Positions 18,579 to 27,122 of a stretch of 64,000 nt of DNA are shown one piece after another; position 1 is the stretch's first letter; every line of letters starts with the position of its first letter. Below the pieces are notes generated by a model. That model did not search any database, had not been told where the DNA came from, and saw only the letters and a program-made list of their open reading frames with translations. The translations under genes and the position numbers were made by a program. The DNA is taken from assembly GCF_001190925.1 (NCBI RefSeq), contig NZ_CP011072.1, positions 372,001 through 436,000 of the forward strand. The letters run 5' to 3'. The stretch is from Azoarcus sp. CIB (lineage in GTDB: Bacteria > Pseudomonadota > Gammaproteobacteria > Burkholderiales > Rhodocyclaceae).

Positions 18579-19876
18579 GCAGCGGGGGAGAGGTTAAGGC
18601 CTTGTGAGCGTGAAGCTGCTACTTTGCCATAACGCGCGAGTCCCAAGTCGCGATGACGAATCGCCGGCTGGCGGCCGGTGACCAGATCGGCGACGAGTTG
18701 GCCGGAGCCGCAGGCCATCGTCCAGCCCAGCGTGCCGTGGCCGGTGTTGAGGTAGAGCTGCGGATAGGCGGTTTCGCCGACGATGGGGGTGCCGTCTGGC
18801 GTCATCGGGCGCAGGCCGGTCCAGAATTCCGCCGCGGGAAGGTCGCCGCCGCCGGGGAAGAGGTCGCCGACGACCATCTCCAGCGTCTCGCGGCGGCGCG
18901 GGTTGAGCGAGAGGTCGAAGCCGGCGAGTTCGGCCATGCCGCCGACGCGGATGCGGTCGTCGAAGCGGGTGATCGCGATCTTGTAGGTCTCGTCGAGCAC
19001 GGTGGACACCGGGGCCTTCGCGGCGTCGACGAGCGGCACGGTGAGCGAGTAACCCTTCAGCGGGTATACCGGCAGGTCGAGGCCGAGCGGCTTGAGCATC
19101 TTGCGCGAGTAGCTGCCGAGCGCGAGCACGTAGCGGTCGGCGGCGAGCACTTCCTCGCCGACCTGCACGCCGATGACGTCGCCGCCGCCCACCAGCACTT
19201 CGCGGATGTCCTGGCCGAAGCGGAACTCGACGCCCAGTTCGCGCGCCTTTTCGGCGAGTCGTGTGGTGAACAGCTGGCAGTCGCCGGTCTCGTCGTTGGG
19301 CAGGCGCAGGCCGCCGGCGAGCTTGTCGCGCACCGCGGCGAGCGCCGGTTCGGCACCGGCGAGGGTGTCGCGATCGAGCATCTCGAAAGGTACGCCGCAT
19401 TCCTTCAGCACCTCGATGTCGCGCGCCGCGGCGTCGACCTGGGCCTGGCTGCGGAAGAGCTGCAGCGTACCGTTCGTGCGCTCCTCGTACGTGAGGCCGG
19501 TGTCGGCACGCAGCGCGCGCAGGACGTCGCGGCTGTATTCCGACAACCGCATCATGCGTTCCTTGTTCACGGCGTAGCGGTCGGCGGTGCAGTTCTTCAG
19601 CATCTCGGCCATCCAGCGCAGCTGGAACAGGCTGCCGTCGGCGCGGATCGCGAGCGGCGCGTGGCGCTGGAACAGCCACTTCATCGCCTTCAGCGGGATG
19701 CCGGGCGCGGCCCACGGGGTGGAGTAGCCGGGCGAGACCTGGCCGGCGTTGGCGTAGCTGGTCTCGAGCGCGGGGGCGGGCTGGCGGTCGATGACCGTGA
19801 CCTGGGCGCCGCTGCGGGCGAGGTAGTACGCGGTGGTGGTGCCGACGACGCCGCTGCCGAGGACGAGAACGCGCAT
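18575..19876 (-). CDS. dadA: D-amino acid dehydrogenase, small subunit type
   Basis: 433 residues, typical for DadA. The N-terminus carries the FAD-binding Rossmann motif [22 protein letters not shown], and the C-terminus has the FAD-closing segment [17 protein letters not shown]. It is a membrane-associated flavoprotein that oxidises D-alanine and other D-amino acids and passes electrons to the respiratory quinone pool. ACGGAG lies just before the ATG. It is the first gene of the dadA-alr operon and is divergent from an Lrp/AsnC regulator across a 134-bp AT-rich gap with operator-like repeats, so control by that regulator is likely. Confidence 0.93.
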   Translation of the reverse strand: MRVLVLGSGVVGTTTAYYLARSGAQVTVIDRQPAPALETSYANAGQVSPGYSTPWAAPGIPLKAMKWLFQRHAPLAIRADGSLFQLRWMAEMLKNCTADRYAVNKERMMRLSEYSRDVLRALRADTGLTYEERTNGTLQLFRSQAQVDAAARDIEVLKECGVPFEMLDRDTLAGAEPALAAVRDKLAGGLRLPNDETGDCQLFTTRLAEKARELGVEFRFGQDIREVLVGGGDVIGVQVGEEVLAADRYVLALGSYSRKMLKPLGLDLPVYPLKGYSLTVPLVDAAKAPVSTVLDETYKIAITRFDDRIRVGGMAELAGFDLSLNPRRRETLEMVVGDLFPGGGDLPAAEFWTGLRPMTPDGTPIVGETAYPQLYLNTGHGTLGWTMACGSGQLVADLVTGRQPAIRHRDLGLARYGKVAASRSQGLNLSPAA

Positions 19877-19908
19877 GACTGACTCCGTGGATTTCGGTGA
19901 ATTGAATA

Positions 19909-19989
19909 TCGCCAGTCTAGTGATGGTTTGGTAGTGAAATTCACTTGATTTTATGTGCTGTGCAGTGAGTTTATGTATATTCTGGCGAT
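19909..19989. repeat. Widely spaced inverted repeat between dadA and lrp-like gene
   Basis: ATCGCCAG (19909-19916) and CTGGCGAT (19982-19989) are perfect 8-bp inverse copies 65 bp apart. They bracket the AT-rich core of the divergent control region and could be two binding sites of a wrapped Lrp-type octamer. Confidence 0.45.
19933..19945. promoter_or_regulatory. Candidate Lrp/AsnC operator
   Basis: AGTGAA-A-TTCACT is a perfect 6-bp inverted repeat around one central base. Further AGTGAA or GTGAA half-sites lie at about 19898 and 20003-20008. Its position midway between dadA and the divergent Lrp-like gene fits substrate-responsive control of both. Confidence 0.5.
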
Positions 19990-20010
19990 GTTTACCTCCG
20001 GAATAGTGAA

Positions 20011-20475
20011 ATGCGCGAACTCGATCGCATCGACCGCCGCATCCTCGATCTGCTGCAGAAGGACGGCCGGATTTCGATGACCGATCTGGCGGCGAAGATC
20101 GGCCTGTCGGCGACGCCCTGCACCGAGCGCGTGCGGCGCCTGGAGCGCGAGGGCGTGATCACGGGCTACCACGCGCACGTGAATCCGCATGCGCTGGGAA
20201 AGAACCTGCTGGTGTTCGTCGAGATCAAGCTGTCGGCGAAGTCCGGCGAGGTGTTCGACCGCGTCAAGAAGGAGCTGAGCTTCGTGCCCGAGGTGATGGA
20301 GTGCCATCTCGTGTCGGGCGACTTCGACTATCTCGTGAAAGCGCGCATCACCGAGATGGGCGAATACCGGCGCCTGCTCGGCAACATCCTGCTGAAGCTG
20401 CCGTCGGCGGCCGAGTCGCGCAGTTATGTGGTGATGGAGGAGCTGAAGGAGACGCTGTACATCGCCGCCGAGTGA
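20011..20475 (+). CDS. Lrp/AsnC family transcription regulator
   Basis: 154 residues. An N-terminal helix-turn-helix (about 1-60; [20 protein letters not shown], then [20 protein letters not shown]) is followed by the RAM ligand-binding/oligomerisation domain (about 65-150, with [14 protein letters not shown]). It closely resembles Lrp of gammaproteobacteria in length and HTH sequence. Divergent placement next to dadA-alr suggests it senses alanine or another amino acid and controls that operon, as Lrp/DadR do elsewhere. Whether it is a global Lrp or a local regulator cannot be decided from this window. Confidence 0.9.
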   Translation: MRELDRIDRRILDLLQKDGRISMTDLAAKIGLSATPCTERVRRLEREGVITGYHAHVNPHALGKNLLVFVEIKLSAKSGEVFDRVKKELSFVPEVMECHLVSGDFDYLVKARITEMGEYRRLLGNILLKLPSAAESRSYVVMEELKETLYIAAE

Positions 20476-20482
20476 TCTCGCT

Positions 20483-21211
20483 TCAGATCAGGCCGGGGAT
20501 TTCCGGGCGGAACAGCGAGTCCGCGATCGGGGTGTCGTATTCGACCGATTCGATGACCGAGCGGCCGATGTAGCGGCCCATGGCGTAGTGGTGTTCGACG
20601 GCGGCGTAGAGGCGGCCGTCGGTGGTGCGGAAATCCTCGTACACGGTGCCGAACACCATCTCGCTGCCGCCCGGGTGGATGAGGATGCCGCGCGAGCGCA
20701 GGATGCGCCCGGACTCGGGATCGACTTCGGCGACCATACGCAGGTTGTCGCCAAGCGGCATTTCGACGAAGTGCAGGCGCACGTCGCCGAGGCGTTGCTC
20801 GCCGCCGTCGCGCAGCCGCTCGCGTGCGGCGAGCAGGTTCCACGGCAGGGCGACGCGTGCCGCCTGCAGGATCAGCGCGCCGCGGAAGGCTTCGCTCATC
20901 GGCTTGCTGCTTTGCCAGGCCGCCGGGCCGTCGATGATGCGGGTTTCGACGCCGGAACGGTAGCGGATCTCGATGCGGAAGCGTTCGGCGCCGCGGTAGG
21001 CGCGCAGGAGCGTGCCCTCGCCGCGGCTGTGCGAGAGCGTGCGTCCGCGCTGCAGGATGCTGTTTGGCTGCGTGACCGTACCGTAGGCGCGCTCGATGCG
21101 TTCGAGCAGCGGTCCGAGCTCGCCCGCGCCTGCCGTGCCGGGGAAGGACAGCACGGCCGCGGCGAGGAGCAGCCGCAGCCAGGATGCAGGGCCGGACCCG
21201 CGGCGGCGCAT
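20483..21211 (-). CDS. Exported LolA-like outer-membrane lipoprotein-sorting-type protein
   Basis: 242 residues from the ATG at 21211 (MRRRGSG). The signal peptide has core WLRLLLAAAVLSFPG and likely cleavage after AGA. The mature part has alternating beta segments typical of the LolA/DUF-type half-barrel seen in exported proteins linked to lipid or efflux systems (for example LRAYRGAERFRIEIRYRSG and DPESGRILRSRGILIHPGG). The exact family is uncertain. It starts four bases after the end of the EF-hand gene, so the two form an operon. Function unknown; a periplasmic lipid- or ligand-binding role is inferred from fold type only. Confidence 0.6.
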   Translation of the reverse strand: MRRRGSGPASWLRLLLAAAVLSFPGTAGAGELGPLLERIERAYGTVTQPNSILQRGRTLSHSRGEGTLLRAYRGAERFRIEIRYRSGVETRIIDGPAAWQSSKPMSEAFRGALILQAARVALPWNLLAARERLRDGGEQRLGDVRLHFVEMPLGDNLRMVAEVDPESGRILRSRGILIHPGGSEMVFGTVYEDFRTTDGRLYAAVEHHYAMGRYIGRSVIESVEYDTPIADSLFRPEIPGLI

Positions 21212-21215
21212 CGCC

Positions 21216-21533
21216 TTATTCCTTCTTCCAGCGGTCGTGACCGATGAATTCTTCCCAGTCGAGGAAGCCGTCGCGGTTCTTGTCGTTCTGGTCGAAGTTC
21301 TCGCTCTGGTAGGTGAAGCGGCCGCTGACTTCTTCGCGCGAGAGCTTGCCGTCCTTGTCGGTGTCGGCACTGTCGAAGCGCTCGATGGCCTTCTGGCGCG
21401 CGGCGCGGCCGACCTCGCCGAGGTGGTCGTTGCGGTCGAGCGAGGGGATGCGCGACTGGGCCGTCGCAGTCAGGGGGGCGGCCAGCGCGAGCGCGAGCAG
21501 GGTGGCGGCCAGGGGGTGTGCGGGGGAGTTCAT
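21216..21533 (-). CDS. Small exported EF-hand protein
   Basis: 105 residues from the ATG at 21533 (MNSPAHP). A signal peptide (LAATLLALALAAPLTATA) is followed by two EF-hand loops: DTDKDGKLSREE (about residues 58-69) and DKNRDGFLDWEE (about 83-94). Both keep Asp at positions 1, 3 and 5 or equivalent, and Glu at 12, so calcium binding is expected. Such small periplasmic calmodulin-like proteins are known in proteobacteria but mostly uncharacterised. It leads a two-gene operon with the LolA-like protein. Confidence 0.8.
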   Translation of the reverse strand: MNSPAHPLAATLLALALAAPLTATAQSRIPSLDRNDHLGEVGRAARQKAIERFDSADTDKDGKLSREEVSGRFTYQSENFDQNDKNRDGFLDWEEFIGHDRWKKE

Positions 21534-21938
21534 GATCGGTTCGATACAGGGGCGGGGAACTGCGCCGGTGCGCGGCGGGCGCCGGGGTGTCGGAAGGATG
21601 TTCCGCCAAATCGCCGGCGCTGGCAATCGCGAACGGGCGAATATCCCCGCTTGCGCCGACCCGAGGTGTTCCACCCTGTAACAAGTGTGTCGTCGGCCGG
21701 TTGCGCGCTGTGTCAAAGCGGATCAATTTTGTGCGGCGATATAGGGGTGATGCGTAGCGAAAAACGCTAAAAAGGCAGCGAAAGTGCGGTAATCCGGAAT
21801 TGGCCCGGAGTTTGCGAAGTGCGCCCAGGCCCGCCCACCGGCGAGGCTGTACGCACCGGTTGTCGCCCTTCGGGACAGGGGCGCGGGGGCGGAACGCAAA
21901 CAAACAAGGCAGCAAATCCAGAGGCCAAGGAGGAAAAC
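21534..21938. other. 405-bp divergent control region (EF-hand gene / porin)
   Basis: The gap separates a leftward EF-hand gene from a rightward porin gene. A small perfect hairpin TAGCG-AAAAA-CGCTA lies at 21755-21769. A locally AT-richer stretch at 21680-21790 probably carries the porin promoter, but no -35/-10 pair with good spacing stands out. No coding character is seen. Confidence 0.4.
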
Positions 21939-23117
21939 ATGACTATTCGTGCGAAATCGGGTGTGCTGAAGCGGACGGCGATGGCGGGGGCGCTGTGCGC
22001 GCTCGGACTGGGGCAGGCCCATGCGGTGAGCTTCTCGCAGGGCGATTCGACGATCGACATCAACGGGACGATCAACGGCTTCTATTCGAGCCGCACGCAG
22101 GAGGTGGGCGGGGTCAAGACGCGCGAATCGGCGCTGACCAACGGCCTGCTGCCGGGCTGGATCAACTTCGTGTTCACGACCAAGGTCGAGGGGCTGGACA
22201 TCAAGGCGCACGTCGGCTTCGCGCCCGGCATCAACGACAAGTCGGACGTCGTCGGCCTGCCGACCAACCCCGGCTGCGGCGGGGCGAGCGGCTGTGACAG
22301 CCCGTTCTCGCAGATCGACACGCGCAACCTGTACTTCCAGTTCGGCGCGCCGGACTGGGGCACCGTGAAGCTCGGCCGCGACATCGGCCTGTTCGGCCAG
22401 AAGATCATCCTGTCCGACATGACCCTGCTGGGCCTGGGCGGCAACAGCTACGCGGCGACGCCGTTCAACACCACCTTCGGCATGATCGGCCACGGCTACA
22501 TGTACACCGGCTTCCAGCCGCAGATCACCTACACGACGCCGACGATGGGCGGTTTCTCGGCCTCGGCCGGCATCTTCGATCCGAACAAGTTCGCCGGCGA
22601 CGAGACCAAGGATCCCGGCTTCCAGGCGATGCTGAACTACGACTGGAAGGCGAGCGAGACGACGACCGGTTCGCTGTGGGCGGGCTTCATCCACCAGGGT
22701 ACCAGCGGCGAAGGCAGCTTCGATGCGAGCGGCTACGAGCTCGGTGCGAAGGTCGGCATCGGCAACTTCGAGGCGGTGGCGTACGGCTTCGACGCGAAGG
22801 GGTTGGGGCTGTCGACGGTCGGCGCGCTGTACTTCTCGCCCTTCGAGAAGACCAAGGGCAAGGGCTACTTCGTGCAGGGTACGTACAAATTCGGCAAGAC
22901 CAAGGTGGGCCTGAACTACGGCGAAAACCGCGACAGTAGCGGGCTGCTGACCGAGACCAACAAGTTCCGCTCGGCGACCCTCGGCGTGTATCACAGCTTG
23001 AACAAGCACATCACGCTGGTGGCCGAGTACAACCGCGAGAAGGGCTCCGGAGCGGACATCTTCCCGGGCGACCTGAAGACCCGCACGATCTCGCTGGGCG
23101 GCATCCTGTTCTTCTGA
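21939..23117 (+). CDS. Outer-membrane porin, general (Gram-negative trimeric type)
   Basis: 392 residues from the ATG at 21939, with AAGGAGG at about 21928. The signal peptide ends near HA-VSF. The mature chain shows repeated beta-strand patterns ending in aromatic residues and closes with a terminal Phe (ISLGGILFF), the usual outer-membrane assembly signal. A CGGASGC loop with two Cys lies near residue 110. It resembles porins of beta- and gammaproteobacteria that form beta-barrels with structural similarity to Porin_4/DUF3138-like groups. Solute specificity cannot be read. A strong palindrome follows the stop. Confidence 0.8.
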   Translation: MTIRAKSGVLKRTAMAGALCALGLGQAHAVSFSQGDSTIDINGTINGFYSSRTQEVGGVKTRESALTNGLLPGWINFVFTTKVEGLDIKAHVGFAPGINDKSDVVGLPTNPGCGGASGCDSPFSQIDTRNLYFQFGAPDWGTVKLGRDIGLFGQKIILSDMTLLGLGGNSYAATPFNTTFGMIGHGYMYTGFQPQITYTTPTMGGFSASAGIFDPNKFAGDETKDPGFQAMLNYDWKASETTTGSLWAGFIHQGTSGEGSFDASGYELGAKVGIGNFEAVAYGFDAKGLGLSTVGALYFSPFEKTKGKGYFVQGTYKFGKTKVGLNYGENRDSSGLLTETNKFRSATLGVYHSLNKHITLVAEYNREKGSGADIFPGDLKTRTISLGGILFF

Positions 23118-23131
23118 GACTCACGTCTCAG

Positions 23132-23153
23132 CCCCGGCATCATGATGCCGGGG
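23132..23153 (+). terminator. Perfect 22-bp palindrome after porin gene
   Basis: CCCCGGCATCA and TGATGCCGGGG form an uninterrupted inverted repeat 14 bp after the porin stop. It lacks a T-run, so it may be a terminator or an mRNA 3'-stabilising hairpin. Confidence 0.55.
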
Positions 23154-23204
23154 GCTCGGCCCGGGGCGTTGCCGGGCCGGAGGCGGGGATGACGGGAATC
23201 CCGA

Positions 23205-23210
23205 TATAAT
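23205..23210 (+). promoter_or_regulatory. Candidate -10 of torR
   Basis: A perfect TATAAT lies 30 bp before the first possible torR GTG and 31-64 bp before the ATG/GTG starts I consider more likely. No good -35 is seen, as expected if an activator is needed. Confidence 0.45.
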
Positions 23211-23240
23211 CGGACGCGCGTCGCCGTGGCGGCGCGCCCG

Positions 23241-23993
23241 ATGCTCCGTCCAATCTTGGTAGCCCCGCCGACCGTGATCGAGAATCGACCCGCCAGACTC
23301 CTTGTCGTCGATGACGATCCGGTGACCCGTGCCCGGCTCGAGGCGTATTTCGCCAACGAGGGCTACGAGGTGCTGGCCGCGTCGAACGGCGAGGACATGT
23401 GGCGCATCCTTCACAGCGAGCCCGTCGACGTCGTGCTGCTCGACGTCGGCCTGCCGGGCAAGGACGGGCTGGAGCTGGCGCGGGAGCTGCGTGCCCACGA
23501 CGAGCGCCTCGGCATCATCCTCGTGACCGGGCGCAGCGACGACATCGACAAGATCGTCGGCCTCGAATCGGGCGCCGACGACTACGTCACCAAGCCATTC
23601 AATTCGCGCGAACTGCTCGCGCGCGTGAAGATCGTCCTGCGCGGCAACCGCAACCGCCCTGCGACGCAGGAATCCAGTGCCTACCGCTTCGGCCGCTGGA
23701 CGCTGGACATCGGTCATCGGCGTCTGGTCGCGAGCGACGGCAGCCGGGAGAGCCTGACCCGCGGCGAATTCGAATTGCTGGCGAGCTTCCTGCGCCGGCC
23801 GGGCGTGGTGCTGAGCCGCGACCGCCTGATGCAGACCGTGAGCCACCGCGCGTGGGATCCCAACGATCGCACGATCGACGTGCTGATCTCGCGCCTGCGT
23901 GACAAGCTCGAGGACGACCCCAAGGCGCCCGAGCTGATCGTGACGGTGCGCGGCGAGGGCTACCTGTTCGCGGGCGACGTCACGTCCGTTTAG
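23241..23993 (+). CDS. torR: TorR-like OmpR-family response regulator
   Basis: About 250 residues. Receiver domain: acidic pair VVDDD near the N-terminus, phosphoacceptor Asp in VLLDVGLPG, Thr in VTGRS, Lys in TKPFNSRELLARVK. The C-terminal winged helix has TRGEFELLASFLRRPG and RTIDVLISRLRDKLEDDP. Pairing with a TorS-type kinase and a TorT-type binding protein identifies it as the regulator of the TMAO-type respiratory locus. The start is uncertain: GTG at 23226, ATG at 23241 or GTG at 23274, none with a clear ribosome site. Its stop codon overlaps the torS stop (tail to tail, four bases). Confidence 0.88.
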   Translation: MLRPILVAPPTVIENRPARLLVVDDDPVTRARLEAYFANEGYEVLAASNGEDMWRILHSEPVDVVLLDVGLPGKDGLELARELRAHDERLGIILVTGRSDDIDKIVGLESGADDYVTKPFNSRELLARVKIVLRGNRNRPATQESSAYRFGRWTLDIGHRRLVASDGSRESLTRGEFELLASFLRRPGVVLSRDRLMQTVSHRAWDPNDRTIDVLISRLRDKLEDDPKAPELIVTVRGEGYLFAGDVTSV

Positions 23994-26932
23994 CCGGCCG
24001 CGTCCTTGCCCTGCGCGGTGAGCCAGTCCTCGAGCGCCGCACAGGCTTGCCGGCAGTCCTCGCACAGGGTATCGATCATCGGCGGTAGCGCCGTCCCGTC
24101 CGTGGTCGGGTCGGTCGCGGCGTTCTCCAGGCGGCGCGTTGCCGCCATCACCCGCAGGAAACCCAGATTGCCGGCGGCGCTGCGCAGGCGGTGTGCGCGC
24201 TTGCCGAGCGCCTGCCGGTCAGGCGTGGCGAGGTGGCCTTCGAGTTCGACCAGTGCCGTGTCGGCGTCCGCACGGAAGAGTTCCAGTAGCCGCGCGAGCG
24301 TCGCGGGGCCGAGGCTGTCGAGCTCCCCGGCGAGGTAGTCCTCGTCGAGCACCGGTTCGCCCGAGTCAGCTTGGAGGGCGGGGGGGGAATCGTCGGGGCT
24401 GCCGGCCGTCGCGGCGGCGAGGGCGCGGGCGAGTTGCGCGCGGTCGAAGGGTTTGCTGAGGAAGCCCGCCATGCCGGCGCCGACGTAGCGTTCGACGGCA
24501 TCGGCGGACACGTGCGCCGACATCGCGATGACCGGCACCGCCGCCCAGCGGCCACCGTCGAGCGCGCGGATGTCGCGCGCCACCTCGACGCCGGACGCGC
24601 CCGGCAGGCTGATGTCCATCAGCACGGCGTCGATCGGGTCGCGGCGCTGGCCGAGCAGCGCGATGGCCTCCTCGCCGTCGCCGGCGACGAACGGGTGGTG
24701 GCCGAGCGATTCGAGATAGCGCACGCAGACGATGCGGTTGATCTCGTCGTCCTCGACCAGCAGGACGTCGAGCGGGCGTTGCGCGGCATCGGGGCGCGTG
24801 TCGGCGGCCTGCTGCGGCAGCGCGTCGGCCAGCTCGAAGGCGATGTCGAAACCGACCTGCGTTCCCTGTCCGGGGACGCTTTCCAGTCCGATGCGGCCGC
24901 CCATCAGTTCGACCAGCCGTTGGCAGATCGCGAGCCCGAGGCCGGTGCCGCCGGGCCGGTGGTGCCGGGCGTCCTCGACCTGCACGAAGGGCTTGAAGAC
25001 TTCCGCGCACTGGTCGGGCGGGATGCCGATCCCCGTGTCGGTGACGGTGAAATGCAGGAGCGCTTTTCCGTCCGCTGCGGCGGGTTCGGCGCGCACGGAC
25101 ACGGTCACCGAACCCTCGTCGGTGAACTTGATCGCGTTGCCGAGGACGTTGAGCAGGATCTGGTTGAGCTTGCGCCGGTCGCCGACGAGGATGTCGGGCA
25201 CGTTGGGGGCGATGTCGCGCACCAGCGCGATGCCCTTCGCGCGCGCCGCGACGCCCTGCAGCGCGAGCATGTTGTCGATGGTGTCGCGCAGCGCGAACGG
25301 GAGGTGCTCGAAGTCGAGCTTGCCGGCCTCCAGGCGCGAGAAGCTCAGCATGTCCTCGAGGATCTCCAGCAGCGTCGCGTTGGCGTAGCCGATCATGCGC
25401 ACGTATTCCTGCTGGCGTGCGTCGAGCCCGGTGTCGCGCAGCAGGTGCACGCTGCCGCTGACGCCGCTGAGCGGCGTGCGCAGCTCGTGGCTGAGGGTCG
25501 CGAGGAACACGTTCTTCGCGCGGTTGGCTTCTTCCGCCTCGCGCCGCGCGACCGCGTGCTCGGCGACTTCGCGTTCGAGCAGCGTGTTGCTCTGCTGCAG
25601 CTGTTCGGTACGCGCGGCGACCTGGTCTTCCAGTTCGTGCTGGTGACGCAGCAGTTCGCCTTCCAGGCGCACGCGCTCGCGCGCGTTGTCGCGGAACTGT
25701 TCCAGCGCCCGCGCGAGCGGGGCGAGCGGGTCGTTGGCGCGCGTGGCGATGCGCACGTCGTAATCGCCGCTCGCCAGCGCGCGCACCGTGGTTTCCATGC
25801 CCTGCAGGCGGCCGAGCACGTGATAGCGGAACAGCACCCACAGCGTCGCCATGAGGGCGAAGAACAGCAGGGCGCCGACCGCGAGGAAGCCGACGATGCC
25901 GCGTTCGACCGCGCGCTTCGACTGATCGCCGGCGACGTCGATCGCGCGGTGCGCCGCGACGACCAGTGCGCCCGCCTGCTCGGCCAGTTGTGCTGCCTGC
26001 GCGGCGCCGTCGTCGCGCAGTTGCATGAAGCTGCGCACCAGCTCGAGGCGCTGCCCGCGGGTGGCGAACAGGCCGTCCGGTTGCGTCGCCGTCTCGAGTA
26101 CCGCGAAATGCGCGACGCCGCTCGCCTTGCGGCCGGGGTCGACGATGTCGTCCAGGCGGCGCCGCAGGATGTCGAGGTTGCCGTCGAACCCCGCCTGCAG
26201 CGTCGCGAGCGCGTCCGGCGCGTCCTCGCGTTCGAGGCGTTCGAGCAGCGTCTTGAGATTGAAGCACGCGAGCTGGAACTCGCCCATGCGCTCCATGCGG
26301 TCGAAGTTGACCTCGACGAGGCGGTCGAGCGATTCGAAGACGCGCTCCCTCGGCGGGTTGCGCTCGATCAGCGGATAGAGGTTGGAGATCGTTGCCGTCG
26401 TCGCGGTCGAGGCGTTGGCCGCGAGCGATTCGGACAGCATCACCAGCGCGAGCACGGCCTGCTGCTGGCCGGCGAACAACGCCTGTTCGCGGCGGGCGAG
26501 CGCGAGGCGGCGTCGCACCTCGTCGGCCTGCCGGCCGAGGTTCGCCGCGATCGCATCGAGCGTCGATGCGATTGCCGTGCCGAGTCCCGGTTCGAAGTGG
26601 CGCTGCTCGAGCCGCTGCAGCAATCCGCGCAGCTCGGCGAGTTGCTCGCCCGCGGTCTGCTGCAGGCGATCGACCTCCTCGGGCGACTCCGCGCGGCCCA
26701 GCCTGTCGACCACGGTGCCGACGCGCATGTTGAGGCGCGCGACCGCCTGCACCGCGTCCATCGCGGGCACCGCGTCGTCGATGATCGCGCGCTGCGTCGC
26801 CACCACCTGCTGGAAGCTCAGCCACGCGATCGTCGCGACCACGAACGTGAGCAGCGCTGCCGCGCCCAGGACGAGGACGAGCTTGCCGATCAGGCCGAGG
26901 CGCGCATCGAGGCGTGCGATCCAGGCTTTCAT
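23990..26932 (-). CDS. torS: TorS-like hybrid sensor histidine kinase
   Basis: 980 residues. A membrane segment at about 15-36, a large periplasmic sensor, a second membrane segment at about 345-372, HAMP, and a coiled linker come first. HisKA follows with the phospho-His in LSHELRTPLSG near 481, then HATPase (GTGLGLAICQRL near 664), a receiver (VEDDEINR near 726, Asp in VLMDISLPG) and a C-terminal HPt with His in KRAHRLRSAAGN near 913. The tripartite kinase-receiver-HPt order is that of E. coli TorS (914 residues). TorS senses TMAO through TorT and phosphorylates TorR. It is divergent from torT, across 190 bp. Confidence 0.92.
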   Translation of the reverse strand: MKAWIARLDARLGLIGKLVLVLGAAALLTFVVATIAWLSFQQVVATQRAIIDDAVPAMDAVQAVARLNMRVGTVVDRLGRAESPEEVDRLQQTAGEQLAELRGLLQRLEQRHFEPGLGTAIASTLDAIAANLGRQADEVRRRLALARREQALFAGQQQAVLALVMLSESLAANASTATTATISNLYPLIERNPPRERVFESLDRLVEVNFDRMERMGEFQLACFNLKTLLERLEREDAPDALATLQAGFDGNLDILRRRLDDIVDPGRKASGVAHFAVLETATQPDGLFATRGQRLELVRSFMQLRDDGAAQAAQLAEQAGALVVAAHRAIDVAGDQSKRAVERGIVGFLAVGALLFFALMATLWVLFRYHVLGRLQGMETTVRALASGDYDVRIATRANDPLAPLARALEQFRDNARERVRLEGELLRHQHELEDQVAARTEQLQQSNTLLEREVAEHAVARREAEEANRAKNVFLATLSHELRTPLSGVSGSVHLLRDTGLDARQQEYVRMIGYANATLLEILEDMLSFSRLEAGKLDFEHLPFALRDTIDNMLALQGVAARAKGIALVRDIAPNVPDILVGDRRKLNQILLNVLGNAIKFTDEGSVTVSVRAEPAAADGKALLHFTVTDTGIGIPPDQCAEVFKPFVQVEDARHHRPGGTGLGLAICQRLVELMGGRIGLESVPGQGTQVGFDIAFELADALPQQAADTRPDAAQRPLDVLLVEDDEINRIVCVRYLESLGHHPFVAGDGEEAIALLGQRRDPIDAVLMDISLPGASGVEVARDIRALDGGRWAAVPVIAMSAHVSADAVERYVGAGMAGFLSKPFDRAQLARALAAATAGSPDDSPPALQADSGEPVLDEDYLAGELDSLGPATLARLLELFRADADTALVELEGHLATPDRQALGKRAHRLRSAAGNLGFLRVMAATRRLENAATDPTTDGTALPPMIDTLCEDCRQACAALEDWLTAQGKDAAG

Positions 26933-27122
26933 CTATGGTGTGCGTCCGGTCGGAGCGGGGCTGGCGGGACGCCGGAAAGTCGCGCGGAAATGACTTTGTC
27001 CCGGCGTGGCGATTGGAATACCATTTTGCGCGCAAGGCGCGAACTCAGGCAACGCGGGCGTTTGCGCCGTCCGCCGGCGGCACCTGTCGTGCCGGCGTAC
27101 CTGAATCCTCCGGGAACCATCC

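Noticed and set aside
21695-21735. FNR-type box before the porin gene
   Set aside because: Only the ATCAA half-site matches; the left half at the required spacing does not.
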